In this document: one piece after another, positions 18,854 through 26,790 of the stretch
Numbering within the stretch: the first letter of the stretch is position 1
Layout: every line of letters begins with the position of its first letter
NCBI GenBank assembly: GCA_002633275.1
Contig: NWBO01000141.1
Span: forward strand, 1-64,000
Source: Bacteroidales bacterium Phil12
GTDB taxonomy: Bacteria; Bacteroidota; Bacteroidia; Bacteroidales; P3
DNA length: 64,000 bases
Direction of reading: 5' to 3'
Notes under the pieces: generated by a model
Databases searched by the model: none
What the model was told of the DNA's origin: nothing
Seen by the model: only the letters and a program-made list of their open reading frames with translations
Made by a program: the position numbers and the translations under genes

Positions 18854-19801
18854 ATGGCTAAAAGTGCGAAGAATATACTGATTTCCCAAAACGCTCCGGC
18901 GGAAAAGGAGCAATCTCAGTATAAATTATTGGCGGAAAAATACAATCTTAACCTTACATTTAACAAATTCTTTGAAGTTGTAAGAATCAGTAATAAGGAA
19001 TTTAGGGCACAAAGAATTAATCTTTTGGATTATCCTGCCGTGATAATGACAAGTAAAATGGCTGTGGATAATTACTTTCATTTTGCAGAGCAGATGCGTT
19101 TGGTTATTCCCGATGAAATGAAATTCTTTTGCATAACAGACTCCATTGCCAATTATCTACAAAACTATATTCAGTATCGTAAGCGTAAAATATTTTATGG
19201 TAAATTGACTTTTGACGAGTTAATACCTGTTATGTTGAAGCATAGAGAGGATAAATATTTATTCCCTTGTGCTGAGGACGCTTCGGCAATTAATTTCAAG
19301 AAATTGGAAGCGGCTAATATCAATTATACAAAGATTGTTATGCACCGCTCAGAACCGAAAGATTTGTCAAAGATAGATATTAAGAAATATGATATGGTTG
19401 TCGTGTTTTCACCTATCGGAGTAAAATCGTTCGTAACCAATTTCCCAAACACTACTTCCGACGATGTGATGTTTGCAGCCTTTGGCAAGCCTACACAAAA
19501 AGCTCTTCAAAAATATAAATTGAAAGTAACCGTTGCGGCACCTACCGTGAAAAGTCCTTCGATGATAATGGCGTTGGATCATTTCTTTGAAGAGACATCA
19601 CAAGCCAAAACTTCAAAGAAAGCAACGGCAACAAAAGATGATGATACCAAAACAGCAGCATCTGTAAAGAAAACAACCAAAACCACTGCCGCTAAAACAA
19701 CGACTGCAACTGCTAAAACAACGGTCTCAAAAGCCAAGACGAGTTCAACGACCAAAACTGCGACAACCAAGACAGCGAAAGCAAAGAAAGCAGATCAATA
19801 A
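18854..19801 (+). CDS. hemD: Uroporphyrinogen-III synthase family protein with Lys/Thr/Ala-rich tail
   Basis: 315 residues. Residues 1 to about 245 match the HemD fold: VIMTSKMAVDNYF near residue 60, a middle YLFPCAEDAS, and VVFSPIGVKSFVTNFP near 185. The known reaction closes hydroxymethylbilane to uroporphyrinogen III in haem synthesis. The last 70 residues are low-complexity Lys-Thr-Ala repeats (KKTTKTTAAKTTTATAKTT) not needed for the enzyme, like nucleic-acid-binding histone H1-type tails. The stop overlaps the rnpA start by one base. No other haem genes are in the window, so a divergent role is possible. Confidence 0.78.
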   Translation: MAKSAKNILISQNAPAEKEQSQYKLLAEKYNLNLTFNKFFEVVRISNKEFRAQRINLLDYPAVIMTSKMAVDNYFHFAEQMRLVIPDEMKFFCITDSIANYLQNYIQYRKRKIFYGKLTFDELIPVMLKHREDKYLFPCAEDASAINFKKLEAANINYTKIVMHRSEPKDLSKIDIKKYDMVVVFSPIGVKSFVTNFPNTTSDDVMFAAFGKPTQKALQKYKLKVTVAAPTVKSPSMIMALDHFFEETSQAKTSKKATATKDDDTKTAASVKKTTKTTAAKTTTATAKTTVSKAKTSSTTKTATTKTAKAKKADQ

Positions 19802-20202
19802 TGTTCGAGTTCGATAAAAAACAGCGATTGTGTTCCAAAAAAAGAATAGAAACTCTTTTCAAACAAGGAAAGAGTTTTTTGGTATATCCTCTTAGCATAA
19901 GATATGTTTTGCGAAAGGGGAACGGAGATGTGTCGGTGTTGATAGTTTGCCCTAAGCGGTATCAAAAACATGCAGTTGATAGAAACAGAGTTAAGCGTCT
20001 GATAAGAGAAAATTATAGACAGAGTTCTTTGGATTTGAAACGCCTTGCGAAAGAAAACAATGTTGATATGGATTTTTTGATGCTATATGTAAGCAAACAT
20101 TTAATGAGTTTCGAGGATTTGCATGCAGCAATAAAAGACGTGTTATTACATCTGCAAGAAGAGATAACAAAGAATATATTCGTTGAGTCTGAACAAAAAT
20201 AA
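19801..20202 (+). CDS. rnpA: Ribonuclease P protein component
   Basis: 133 residues. It has the RnpA signature RNRVKRLIRENYR (about residues 61-73), the N-terminal RLCSKKRIETLFKQGKS and the SVLIVCPKR strand. It is the protein subunit that helps RNase P RNA cut 5' leaders from pre-tRNA. Its ATG overlaps the hemD stop (TAATG), indicating translational coupling. yidD follows 21 bases downstream, as in many bacteria. Confidence 0.95.
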   Translation: MFEFDKKQRLCSKKRIETLFKQGKSFLVYPLSIRYVLRKGNGDVSVLIVCPKRYQKHAVDRNRVKRLIRENYRQSSLDLKRLAKENNVDMDFLMLYVSKHLMSFEDLHAAIKDVLLHLQEEITKNIFVESEQK

Positions 20203-20223
20203 TTTCTTTCATACATCAAAGCA

Positions 20224-20475
20224 ATGACAAGGCTGAAAAAAATATTATCCTTTCCATTAAAGATGTTGCAATGGGTTATGATTTTTTTGATAAGGTTTTA
20301 TCAAGTCGTGATTTCCCCACATACACCTGCGGCATGTAGATTTACCCCAACGTGTTCGCAATACGCCATGGAAGCGATAAAGAAATATGGTCCTTTGAAA
20401 GGTTTTTGGTTAGCCTTGAAACGAATCTTGCGTTGCAACCCTTGGGGAGGCAGCGGTTATGACCCTGTTCCGTAA
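20224..20475 (+). CDS. yidD: Membrane protein insertion efficiency factor YidD
   Basis: 83 residues with the diagnostic motif [11 protein letters not shown] (residues 39-49), then [21 protein letters not shown] and GYDPVP at the C-terminus. An amphipathic N-terminal helix would associate it with the inner membrane, where the family helps YidC-dependent insertion. It is the last gene of the DUF4271-hemD-rnpA-yidD run. Confidence 0.95.
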   Translation: MTRLKKILSFPLKMLQWVMIFLIRFYQVVISPHTPAACRFTPTCSQYAMEAIKKYGPLKGFWLALKRILRCNPWGGSGYDPVP

Positions 20476-20541
20476 TTTTCATTAACATACGACATTTGTT
20501 TTGTAAGATATACATTTATTAAATACTAATTTCAAAAGATT

Positions 20542-21447
20542 ATGACAGTCATTCCTCCTGCGTTGCAACAAGGCGATAAAGTAGCGATAATATCCACCGC
20601 CCGTAAAATATTTTCCGAAGAAATCGAAAGCACAAAGCAATTACTTACTTCGTGGAATTTGAATGTTGTTATTGGCAAGACCATAAACGCACAATGTAAT
20701 CAATTTGCAGGTAGTGATGATTTAAGAGCCGAAGACTTTCAAACTATGTTAGACGATAAAGAAATAACAGCGGTGTTTTTTGCTCGTGGCGGCTATGGTA
20801 GTGTGAGGATTTTGGATATGGTCAATTGGCAGAGTCTTACACAAAACCCGAAATGGCTTATAGGCTATTCCGATGTTACTGCCGTTTTGATGCACGCTTA
20901 TTATAATGCGAATATGGCATCTGTTCATGGCATTATGCCGGTCAATATTACGGACACAAAAACCAATGTTGCCGTTTCTTCATTGCGAAATATCTTGTTC
21001 GGAGTCGATAATACGATTACGGCAAAGCCACATAAATTAAATAGGTGTGGCGAAGCGAGTGCAGAAGTTATAGGCGGTAATTTGTCGGTGATATATTCGC
21101 TTTTGGCAAGCGATAGTTTTCAAAGCACGGATGATAAAATCCTTGTCATAGAGGACTTGGACGAATACCTTTATCATATCGACAGAATGATGCAGGCGCT
21201 TAAACGTGCCGGCAAGTTAAAAAACTTAAAAGCATTGATAGTCGGGCAGGTTTCGGATATACACGACAATACCATACCCTTTGGTAAGACGGCTTGCGAG
21301 ATTATTGCCGAGAGCGTAAAGGACTATGATTTTCCACTGGCGTTTGATTTTCCGATAGGGCATATAGCGACCAATAATCACGCCTTTATTCACGGCAAGA
21401 CGGCAAGACTCAATGTAACTCCAACCTCAGTAACACTTATTCAATAG
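20542..21447 (+). CDS. ldcA: LD-carboxypeptidase (S66 family)
   Basis: 301 residues. It removes the terminal D-Ala from murein tetrapeptides in cell-wall recycling. The catalytic triad is visible: Ser in GYSDVTAVL (about residue 115), Glu in VIEDLDEYLYHIDRM (about 215), His in PIGHIATNN (about 277). There is no signal peptide, consistent with the cytosolic enzyme. It is convergent with fprA, with a 21-bp array and a bidirectional terminator between them. Confidence 0.92.
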   Translation: MTVIPPALQQGDKVAIISTARKIFSEEIESTKQLLTSWNLNVVIGKTINAQCNQFAGSDDLRAEDFQTMLDDKEITAVFFARGGYGSVRILDMVNWQSLTQNPKWLIGYSDVTAVLMHAYYNANMASVHGIMPVNITDTKTNVAVSSLRNILFGVDNTITAKPHKLNRCGEASAEVIGGNLSVIYSLLASDSFQSTDDKILVIEDLDEYLYHIDRMMQALKRAGKLKNLKALIVGQVSDIHDNTIPFGKTACEIIAESVKDYDFPLAFDFPIGHIATNNHAFIHGKTARLNVTPTSVTLIQ

Positions 21448-21501
21448 TATAAAGAGATTTCATTGATAATTGAAACCACGTTTTTGTTGTGTGGAATTAA
21501 C

Positions 21502-21585
21502 AAATTAGTGTGAGTGATTGGCAAATTAATGTGAGTGATTAATAAAATAGTTTTAAACATCAGTTTTGCGATAACTGATAAAAGA
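21502..21585. repeat. 21-bp-period array, three clear units plus one
   Basis: Units at 21502, 21523 and 21544 begin AAATTAGT, AAATTAAT, AAAATAGT; two share GTGAGTGATT. A fourth at 21565 shares TTTGCGATAAC with the array at 55720. ATCAGTT/AACTGAT can form a small hairpin at the end. Confidence 0.75.
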
Positions 21586-21615
21586 AAAATTATTGCTTGC
21601 AGTTGATGAACAAAT

Positions 21616-21657
21616 AAACGCCCGCCAAAAAGTTTTTTCGGCGGACGTTTTGTTTTT
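21616..21657. terminator. Bidirectional terminator between ldcA and fprA
   Basis: AACGCCCGCC (21617-21626) pairs with GGCGGACGTT (21640-21649) with one mismatch; T-rich on the + side (TTTTGTTTTTA), weaker on the other. Confidence 0.75.
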
Positions 21658-21673
21658 AGATTATTTGAAAGGA

Positions 21674-22834
21674 TTAAATCTTGTCTTCGATTTGTTTTGT
21701 TATTTCATTCAAGCGGTCTTTTGTTGGGACGAATTGTTCATTGATTGTATCGACAGTTTCAATGCAAGACTCGTCAAAAAAGCGTTGCATAAACTTCATA
21801 CTTAATCCTGCCCAGCCGTAAGAACCAAATAAAAAGCCTTTCTTTCCTTTGACGATAAGTCCTTGCAGATAGGTCATAAAGGAAGCAACGGTAGGGAGCA
21901 TTCCTTTGTTCAATGTAGGTGAGCCTACGCAGATATATTCAGCGTCCAAACAATCCGCCATAATATCCGAAATGTGGTTGCTTTGCAAACAAAACATCTT
22001 GAATTTATAGCCTTTATTCTCGAATGCTTTGGCAACAGCCCTAGCGATTTTTTCTGTTGAGTGCCACATCGAGTCATATACGATAACGGCTTTCTTTTCG
22101 GTTTTACCCGTTGCCCAATCGGTGTAAAGAGATAAATATTTATCCAAATCCTTACGGAAGATAAGACCATGAGACGGGCAAATCATATTGATGCTTAACG
22201 TACCGACAGTCTTCAAAGCATTGACAACTTGTGGTGAATAAGGCATAACTATATTGGCGTAATAGGTTTTTGCTTGTTGGAAAACGAAATCCAAAGGCAA
22301 TTCATCGGCGAATATTTCGCTGTGAGCTATATGTTGTCCGAAAGCATCGTTAGAGAATAATATCTTTTCTTCTTCCAAATATGTAACCATATTGTCGGGC
22401 CAATGTACCATAGGTGTTGCAACGAAATCAAAGGTACGAGAGCCTACTTTTCTTTGGTCTCCACTTTTGATAATATCCCATTTCCAAGAAGATGTGTCGT
22501 AATGCAATTGCAATTCTTGTTGAGCCTTTGCCGTTGTGATTACTGTTGCATTTTTGGCAGCATTCATAACAACGGGCATAGCACCGGAGTGATCCATTTC
22601 AACGTGATTACAAATTACGTAGTCTATCTTTGACGGGTCGATGATTTCAGTTATACGTTCTAAAAGTTCCTCACCGAACGGAGCCTTTACGGTATCTATC
22701 AATGTGATTTTTTCATCTATAACAAGATAAGCGTTGTATGAAGAACCGTAGTGGGTCAAATATCCATGGAAGTTACGAACGTTCCAATCGCTTGCACCCA
22801 CCTCAAAAATGTTTTTTGCAATTTCTTTTTTCAT
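21674..22834 (-). CDS. fprA: FprA-type flavodiiron protein (A-type flavoprotein)
   Basis: 386 residues. The metallo-beta-lactamase-like domain (1 to about 245) has diiron ligands in NHVEMDHSG (His 77, Glu 79, Asp 81, His 82), MVHWPDNM, SNDAFG and CPSHG. A C-terminal flavodoxin domain follows (VIVYDSMWHSTEKIA, GSPTLNKGMLP). The family reduces O2 to water, and some members NO, in anaerobes; it is cytosolic and takes electrons from rubredoxin or ferredoxin. No flavin reductase domain is fused. It has its own -7 element at 22922-22929. Confidence 0.95.
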   Translation of the reverse strand: MKKEIAKNIFEVGASDWNVRNFHGYLTHYGSSYNAYLVIDEKITLIDTVKAPFGEELLERITEIIDPSKIDYVICNHVEMDHSGAMPVVMNAAKNATVITTAKAQQELQLHYDTSSWKWDIIKSGDQRKVGSRTFDFVATPMVHWPDNMVTYLEEEKILFSNDAFGQHIAHSEIFADELPLDFVFQQAKTYYANIVMPYSPQVVNALKTVGTLSINMICPSHGLIFRKDLDKYLSLYTDWATGKTEKKAVIVYDSMWHSTEKIARAVAKAFENKGYKFKMFCLQSNHISDIMADCLDAEYICVGSPTLNKGMLPTVASFMTYLQGLIVKGKKGFLFGSYGWAGLSMKFMQRFFDESCIETVDTINEQFVPTKDRLNEITKQIEDKI

Positions 22835-22921
22835 ATTTTATTGTTTTTTAGTATTTGTACGTTTAATTCAATTGTATTCAGACTTCATGATATTAAAAAG
22901 CTCTAAAATTTTATCGGTGTG

Positions 22922-22929
22922 CAAAGTTA
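22922..22929 (-). promoter_or_regulatory. -7 element for fprA
   Basis: Reverse-strand TAACTTTG; predicted start about 22915, leader about 80 nt. Confidence 0.5.
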
Positions 22930-23048
22930 CGCAAAATTCTTTATTCGTTGAAAGAGGGGGAATAAAATTTGTTGTGAATTATGTTGTGAGATTCCGATGT
23001 TTTTTGGTCAAAAACAGTTGAAATTATTAGAATTGCTGTTTTTTTCCT

Positions 23049-23056
23049 TACCTTTG
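23049..23056 (+). promoter_or_regulatory. -7 element immediately before the glycosyltransferase gene
   Basis: TACCTTTG ends four bases before ATG 23061. If used, transcription begins at or next to the start codon, that is a leaderless mRNA. No strong -33 TTG is at normal spacing. Confidence 0.5.
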
Positions 23057-23060
23057 CAAT

Positions 23061-24191
23061 ATGAAAAAACGAGCGTTGATAAGCGTAAGCAATGATTTAT
23101 ATAACGATAACAGAGTTTTGAAGACTTGCAAAAGCCTTGAAAAATATGGTTTATCAGTTACCGTCGTTTGCAAAAGGGCTGCCAAAGAAAGGAAATCTCA
23201 AAACGCTGATTTCTCTTTGAAATATCCGAAATTAAAAACCATTCGTCTTAGGTTTTTGTTTAAGAAGAATGTTTTTTATTATGCTGAATTGAATTTGAGA
23301 ATATTTTTCGTTTTGTTATTTAAGCGTTTTGATGTTTTGTGGGCGAATGATTTGGACACCTTGCTTGCGAATTATCTTGTAAGTAGGCTGAGGCGAAAAC
23401 CACTTATATTTGATTCTCACGAGATGTTTTGTTATGTTGCCGAATTGCGTGTAGGCAGTGTTCAGCAACGTGTTTGGCTTGTCTTGGAAAAGTCTATCGT
23501 TCCTAATTTGAAGTATATTACAACGGTTTGTGAGCCTATCAAACAATATTTTTTTGACAAATATAAAGTCAATGCCGAAATTGTAAGAAATATTCCGCCA
23601 TATAGCGAGGACAATCAAAGGAGAAAAATTTATCCATGCAAAGAAAAATATATTATTTGGCAGGGTTCTACAAATATTGACAGAGGTTTGGAGGAGTTGG
23701 TGGAATGTATGCAATATGTTGATTGCAAATTGTACATCTGTGGTACAGGAGATATTTTTCAGAACTTAAAAAATCTTATTGAGCGGTATGGGTTGGGAAA
23801 TAAAGTCTTTTTGCTTGGTAAGTTGCCTTATGAAAAAATGATTGAAAAGACTAAAAACGCCACTTTGGGCATATCGATAGACAAGCCGACTAATAGAAAT
23901 TATGCTATTTCGTTGCCAAATAAGATTTTTGAGTACATCAATTCCGCTGTGCCTGTTTTGTATTCGCCTCTTAGCGAAATAAAAAATATTGAGGACAAGT
24001 TCCGTTGTGGTGTTGAGGTTGTTTCGTATCAGCCGTTGGAGTTGGCGAAGCAAATAAACGAATTGATAAATAATGATGACTTGTTACAGAAATTAAGTGA
24101 TAACTGTTTGTTTGCACAAAAGCAATTGAATTGGCAGCAAGAAGAAAAGACATTATTTAGTCTTTTGGATAAAATCAAGGCATTGGATTAA
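23061..24191 (+). CDS. Glycosyltransferase, GT-B fold (group 1/GT4 type)
   Basis: 376 residues, cytosolic or peripheral membrane. The N-terminal Rossmann half (RALISVSNDLYNDNRVLKTC, then WANDLDTLLANY, FDSHEMF) and C-terminal half (IWQGSTNIDRGLEELVECM, LYICGTGD, VFLLGKLPYEKM, SLPNKIFEYINSAVPVL) match the GT4 pattern. Donor and acceptor sugars cannot be predicted. It is a stand-alone gene, not in a polysaccharide cluster, with a possible leaderless promoter. A 21-bp array begins 5 bases after its stop. Confidence 0.88.
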   Translation: MKKRALISVSNDLYNDNRVLKTCKSLEKYGLSVTVVCKRAAKERKSQNADFSLKYPKLKTIRLRFLFKKNVFYYAELNLRIFFVLLFKRFDVLWANDLDTLLANYLVSRLRRKPLIFDSHEMFCYVAELRVGSVQQRVWLVLEKSIVPNLKYITTVCEPIKQYFFDKYKVNAEIVRNIPPYSEDNQRRKIYPCKEKYIIWQGSTNIDRGLEELVECMQYVDCKLYICGTGDIFQNLKNLIERYGLGNKVFLLGKLPYEKMIEKTKNATLGISIDKPTNRNYAISLPNKIFEYINSAVPVLYSPLSEIKNIEDKFRCGVEVVSYQPLELAKQINELINNDDLLQKLSDNCLFAQKQLNWQQEEKTLFSLLDKIKALD

Positions 24192-24196
24192 TCACA

Positions 24197-24259
24197 AAAT
24201 TAGTTTCAGTAACTAAAAAATTAGTTTCACTAATCAATTAATTGATATGGCTATTTAAT
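24197..24259. repeat. 21-bp-period array, two clear units plus one
   Basis: Units at 24197 and 24218 both begin AAATTAGTTTCA; a third at 24239 is degenerate. It sits between convergent genes. Confidence 0.7.
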
Positions 24260-24306
24260 TCTATGATTTGCGACATTATTTTTTCTATTCCTTTGTTTCG
24301 CATTTT

Positions 24307-24978
24307 TTACCTTACCTTATCGTGATTTTCATTTTCCTTTCTTAAATCATCAAGTATTTTGCCCTTATATGAAAAATATTTTGCTCCTTGATAGGCTCCG
24401 GATGTATTCTGTACATCTTCTGGCATAAATGTTCCAACGAAAGGCGACAACTTATATATACGTCCTTCATATTCGATGGTATCGTCCGATGCTACTTTTA
24501 CGATTATACCGGTAGGAATGAAAGTAATGTCTTCTCCGATTTTTATGCCGCACATACTGAATTTGAAGCGAGAACGTTTAACTTCTCGTTTAATGCTGAC
24601 AGGTTTTGTGTTGTCAATTGGTTTATTCTCATGATATAAAATAACTTCCGCATCATCAACCGTCGTTGCAATATCGCGAAAAATATCAAGAGCCACTTGC
24701 GGGGCGACATTAAAAAATTCGCGATTTTGGCGAATACGCAAGTCTGTTAAACGATCTATTGTCTTATGTACTAATTTTTCGACCTCGTTATATTTGCAAG
24801 TTTTCATAGTCGCAAATATCTCAAAAGGTAAAGGTACGGCAGTATTGTCAAGTTCCTTTGACCTAATATCTACGGGGCGAGAACTTTTGCCAATCTTTAC
24901 CCAATCCTCTTTGAAACTGGGATTGGTAAGTATATACACATATCCTTTCTCCACGATTTTTGCTATTGTTTTTGCCAA
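24307..24978 (-). CDS. T5orf172-domain (GIY-YIG-like) protein
   Basis: 223 residues. The N-terminal 100 residues match the T5orf172/MUG113 branch of GIY-YIG nucleases: GYVYILTNPSFKEDWVKIGKS, then RSKELDNTAVPLPFEI and NREFFNV. Such domains are found in phage-related and DNA-processing proteins; activity here is not demonstrated. The C-terminal 110 residues form a small beta-rich domain (GIKIGEDITFIPTGIIVKV, IYKLSPFVG) resembling DNA-binding domains fused to similar nucleases (inference). It is convergent with the glycosyltransferase, with a long stem structure upstream. Confidence 0.75.
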   Translation of the reverse strand: MAKTIAKIVEKGYVYILTNPSFKEDWVKIGKSSRPVDIRSKELDNTAVPLPFEIFATMKTCKYNEVEKLVHKTIDRLTDLRIRQNREFFNVAPQVALDIFRDIATTVDDAEVILYHENKPIDNTKPVSIKREVKRSRFKFSMCGIKIGEDITFIPTGIIVKVASDDTIEYEGRIYKLSPFVGTFMPEDVQNTSGAYQGAKYFSYKGKILDDLRKENENHDKVR

Positions 24979-25000
24979 ATTGAAACTACTTTTATTACAA

Positions 25001-25050
25001 TTTAACGATTAACGGCGAGCATCGTCAAATGCTCGCCGTCAATCGTTAAA
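25001..25050. repeat. 50-base near-perfect inverted repeat (terminator candidate)
   Basis: TTTAACGATT-A-ACGGCGAGCAT (25001-25022) pairs with 25029-25050 along 22 positions with one mismatch, six-base loop. It begins 10 bases past the stop of the T9SS-cargo gene. In the reverse direction no clear T-run follows (TTGTAATAAAAG), so it may act as terminator or RNA stabiliser. Confidence 0.75.
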
Positions 25051-25059
25051 AGCAATGAT

Positions 25060-25782
25060 TTAGTGTTTAACTATTAATTTTTTTGTTACCAACAAAGGTC
25101 TGCCGTCAGCAGTGATAGAGTAGAAATAAACTCCATTAACTAAATCTGAAACGTTTAACGAAACTTTGCTTGCGATACCAACTTTCAAATTAACTTCCTT
25201 AACTGTTGAACCCAAAGAGTTTCTTACAACCAATTTTGCATTTCTGAAATTTGCAGGGATTGAATACGCAATATTCGTTGCAGACATTGCAGGGTTAGGC
25301 TGTGCATTCAAAGAAAGTTTTACGTTTTTGCTGTTTTGGGAAGCCAATGAACTTTGAACTTGATAAATAACGTTCAATGTTTTGAGTACTTCGTTTGTGT
25401 TGTGGTCAATGAATTTCACAACAACTGTCGAAGTTACGCCATTGGCATATAGATATTGTAAATCAAATCCCTCATAAGTTTCCTCCGGATCAATCAATAC
25501 AGGTGTAGAAACAGTTTCTGTCATACATGTTCCATTAAAACACATCATAACGTCATTACCCTCAGAAACGCCAGACTTATCTATCTCAACGCGGAAATTC
25601 AATTCGGTATTGGCTTTATTCTGAATATGAATGTAATCTATTCTCATCGGCTGTTCCATATCCAATGGAATTGCAAGTTCATTACCCTCAATAACTTCGT
25701 CGTGATACAATAAATCAATGCTTTGGGCACTTGCCATAAAGATGCCTAACACGGCAACCAAAAACAAATAAATTTTTTTCAT
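25060..25782 (-). CDS. Small T9SS-secreted protein
   Basis: 240 residues. Signal peptide (residues 1-19, ending MASAQ). A beta-sandwich-like middle has two Cys (CFNGTC), possibly a disulfide. The C-terminal 80 residues are a T9SS sorting domain (LNAQPNPAMSATNIAY, then LVNGVYFYSI and KKLIVKH). Export across the outer membrane is expected. No specific function is recognised. Like the neighbouring Omp28-type gene it is reverse strand, but it has its own complete promoter (25835-25864). Confidence 0.8.
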   Translation of the reverse strand: MKKIYLFLVAVLGIFMASAQSIDLLYHDEVIEGNELAIPLDMEQPMRIDYIHIQNKANTELNFRVEIDKSGVSEGNDVMMCFNGTCMTETVSTPVLIDPEETYEGFDLQYLYANGVTSTVVVKFIDHNTNEVLKTLNVIYQVQSSLASQNSKNVKLSLNAQPNPAMSATNIAYSIPANFRNAKLVVRNSLGSTVKEVNLKVGIASKVSLNVSDLVNGVYFYSITADGRPLLVTKKLIVKH

Positions 25783-25834
25783 TTTAATATCCTTTCCTAT
25801 TTAATTATGTTTATAACATTCTAATTTTGGGCTG

Positions 25835-25864
25835 CAAAGATACGACATTTTTATAAAATGACAA
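25835..25864 (-). promoter_or_regulatory. Promoter of the small T9SS cargo gene
   Basis: Reverse-strand TTG (25862-25864), 19-base spacer, TATCTTTG (25835-25842); leader about 45 nt. Confidence 0.75.
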
Positions 25865-25882
25865 ATTTATATTCTAAAAATC

Positions 25883-26728
25883 TTATTCAATATCAATCTC
25901 ATTTACCTGCAATACTTCACCGTTATCGGCGTTAGTAGCGAATACGACTATCTTGCAGTTGGCTGTATTCCAAGAAGAATTTATATTAATCTCATAGTTT
26001 TTGTTGATATTTTGATTTGCGCTTGCGGAAGCGAAAAATGAATAATCAACAAGACCATTGGTTCTTAAAACATGGTTGAATACATAGTCTTTAACCATAG
26101 GATTGTTTGCATCGTTGGTCAGTTGAGTACCTATTATACCATCTTCCAAGACCAAAATAGTTATTAACACCGGTTGATTAATGTCTTGTAATATTTCACC
26201 ATTCACACTGACTAAAAATTTATTATCTCTTTTCGTTGCACCAAGATTAATATTCATTGTGTGCTTTGTTGAAGAAAGTAAAGAAACAATAGTCGAACGC
26301 CAATCATCTTTTAGTACTCCTTTTGAGGAACTTGTACTGTTGTTCTTACGATTTATAACGCCGATAGGGTTGCTTGTTATTCCAAAATCGTTATACCATT
26401 TCTCGCCGTATTCAGTACGGAAATCCATATTGCCATTGGCTGAACTCGGTCTTGCAAAAGCACCTGCATGAACAGCCATAGCAACCAACTTTTCGCCAAA
26501 TTCATTCTGTAAATCAGTTACAAGTTCTGCTGCCGCAGGACAATTGACACAACTCCAACCGGTGTAATCCTCTAAAAGTATTGCTTGTTCGTTTTGCTTT
26601 TTTGTTATAGGCGTTTGCTCGGAAGTTTCACCTTCGGGATAGATAACATATTCGTTTTCTTCAAAATTATCACAAGCCACAAACATTAACGGCAGCATTG
26701 CCAATGTTATATATTTCAAAATTTTCAT
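25883..26728 (-). CDS. Omp28-related lipoprotein
   Basis: 281 residues. Lipoprotein signal (LPLMFVAC, Cys 19). The Omp28 family feature is the thioredoxin-like segment AILLEDYTGWSCVNCPAAA with a CxxC pair, followed by VAMAVHAG and the Gly-rich WYNDFGITSNPIGVINR. The second half is beta-rich. Omp28 proteins are outer-membrane lipoproteins of Bacteroidota with unclear function; the CxxC suggests a redox or thioredoxin-fold origin. It lies 62 bases after the DUF6029 gene, which follows a TlpA-like gene, consistent with an envelope redox operon. Confidence 0.85.
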   Translation of the reverse strand: MKILKYITLAMLPLMFVACDNFEENEYVIYPEGETSEQTPITKKQNEQAILLEDYTGWSCVNCPAAAELVTDLQNEFGEKLVAMAVHAGAFARPSSANGNMDFRTEYGEKWYNDFGITSNPIGVINRKNNSTSSSKGVLKDDWRSTIVSLLSSTKHTMNINLGATKRDNKFLVSVNGEILQDINQPVLITILVLEDGIIGTQLTNDANNPMVKDYVFNHVLRTNGLVDYSFFASASANQNINKNYEININSSWNTANCKIVVFATNADNGEVLQVNEIDIE

Positions 26729-26790
26729 ACCTATTTATATTTTAATGTTCTTTCAAATAAGCCATAAATTTACCCAATCGGATATTTTCC

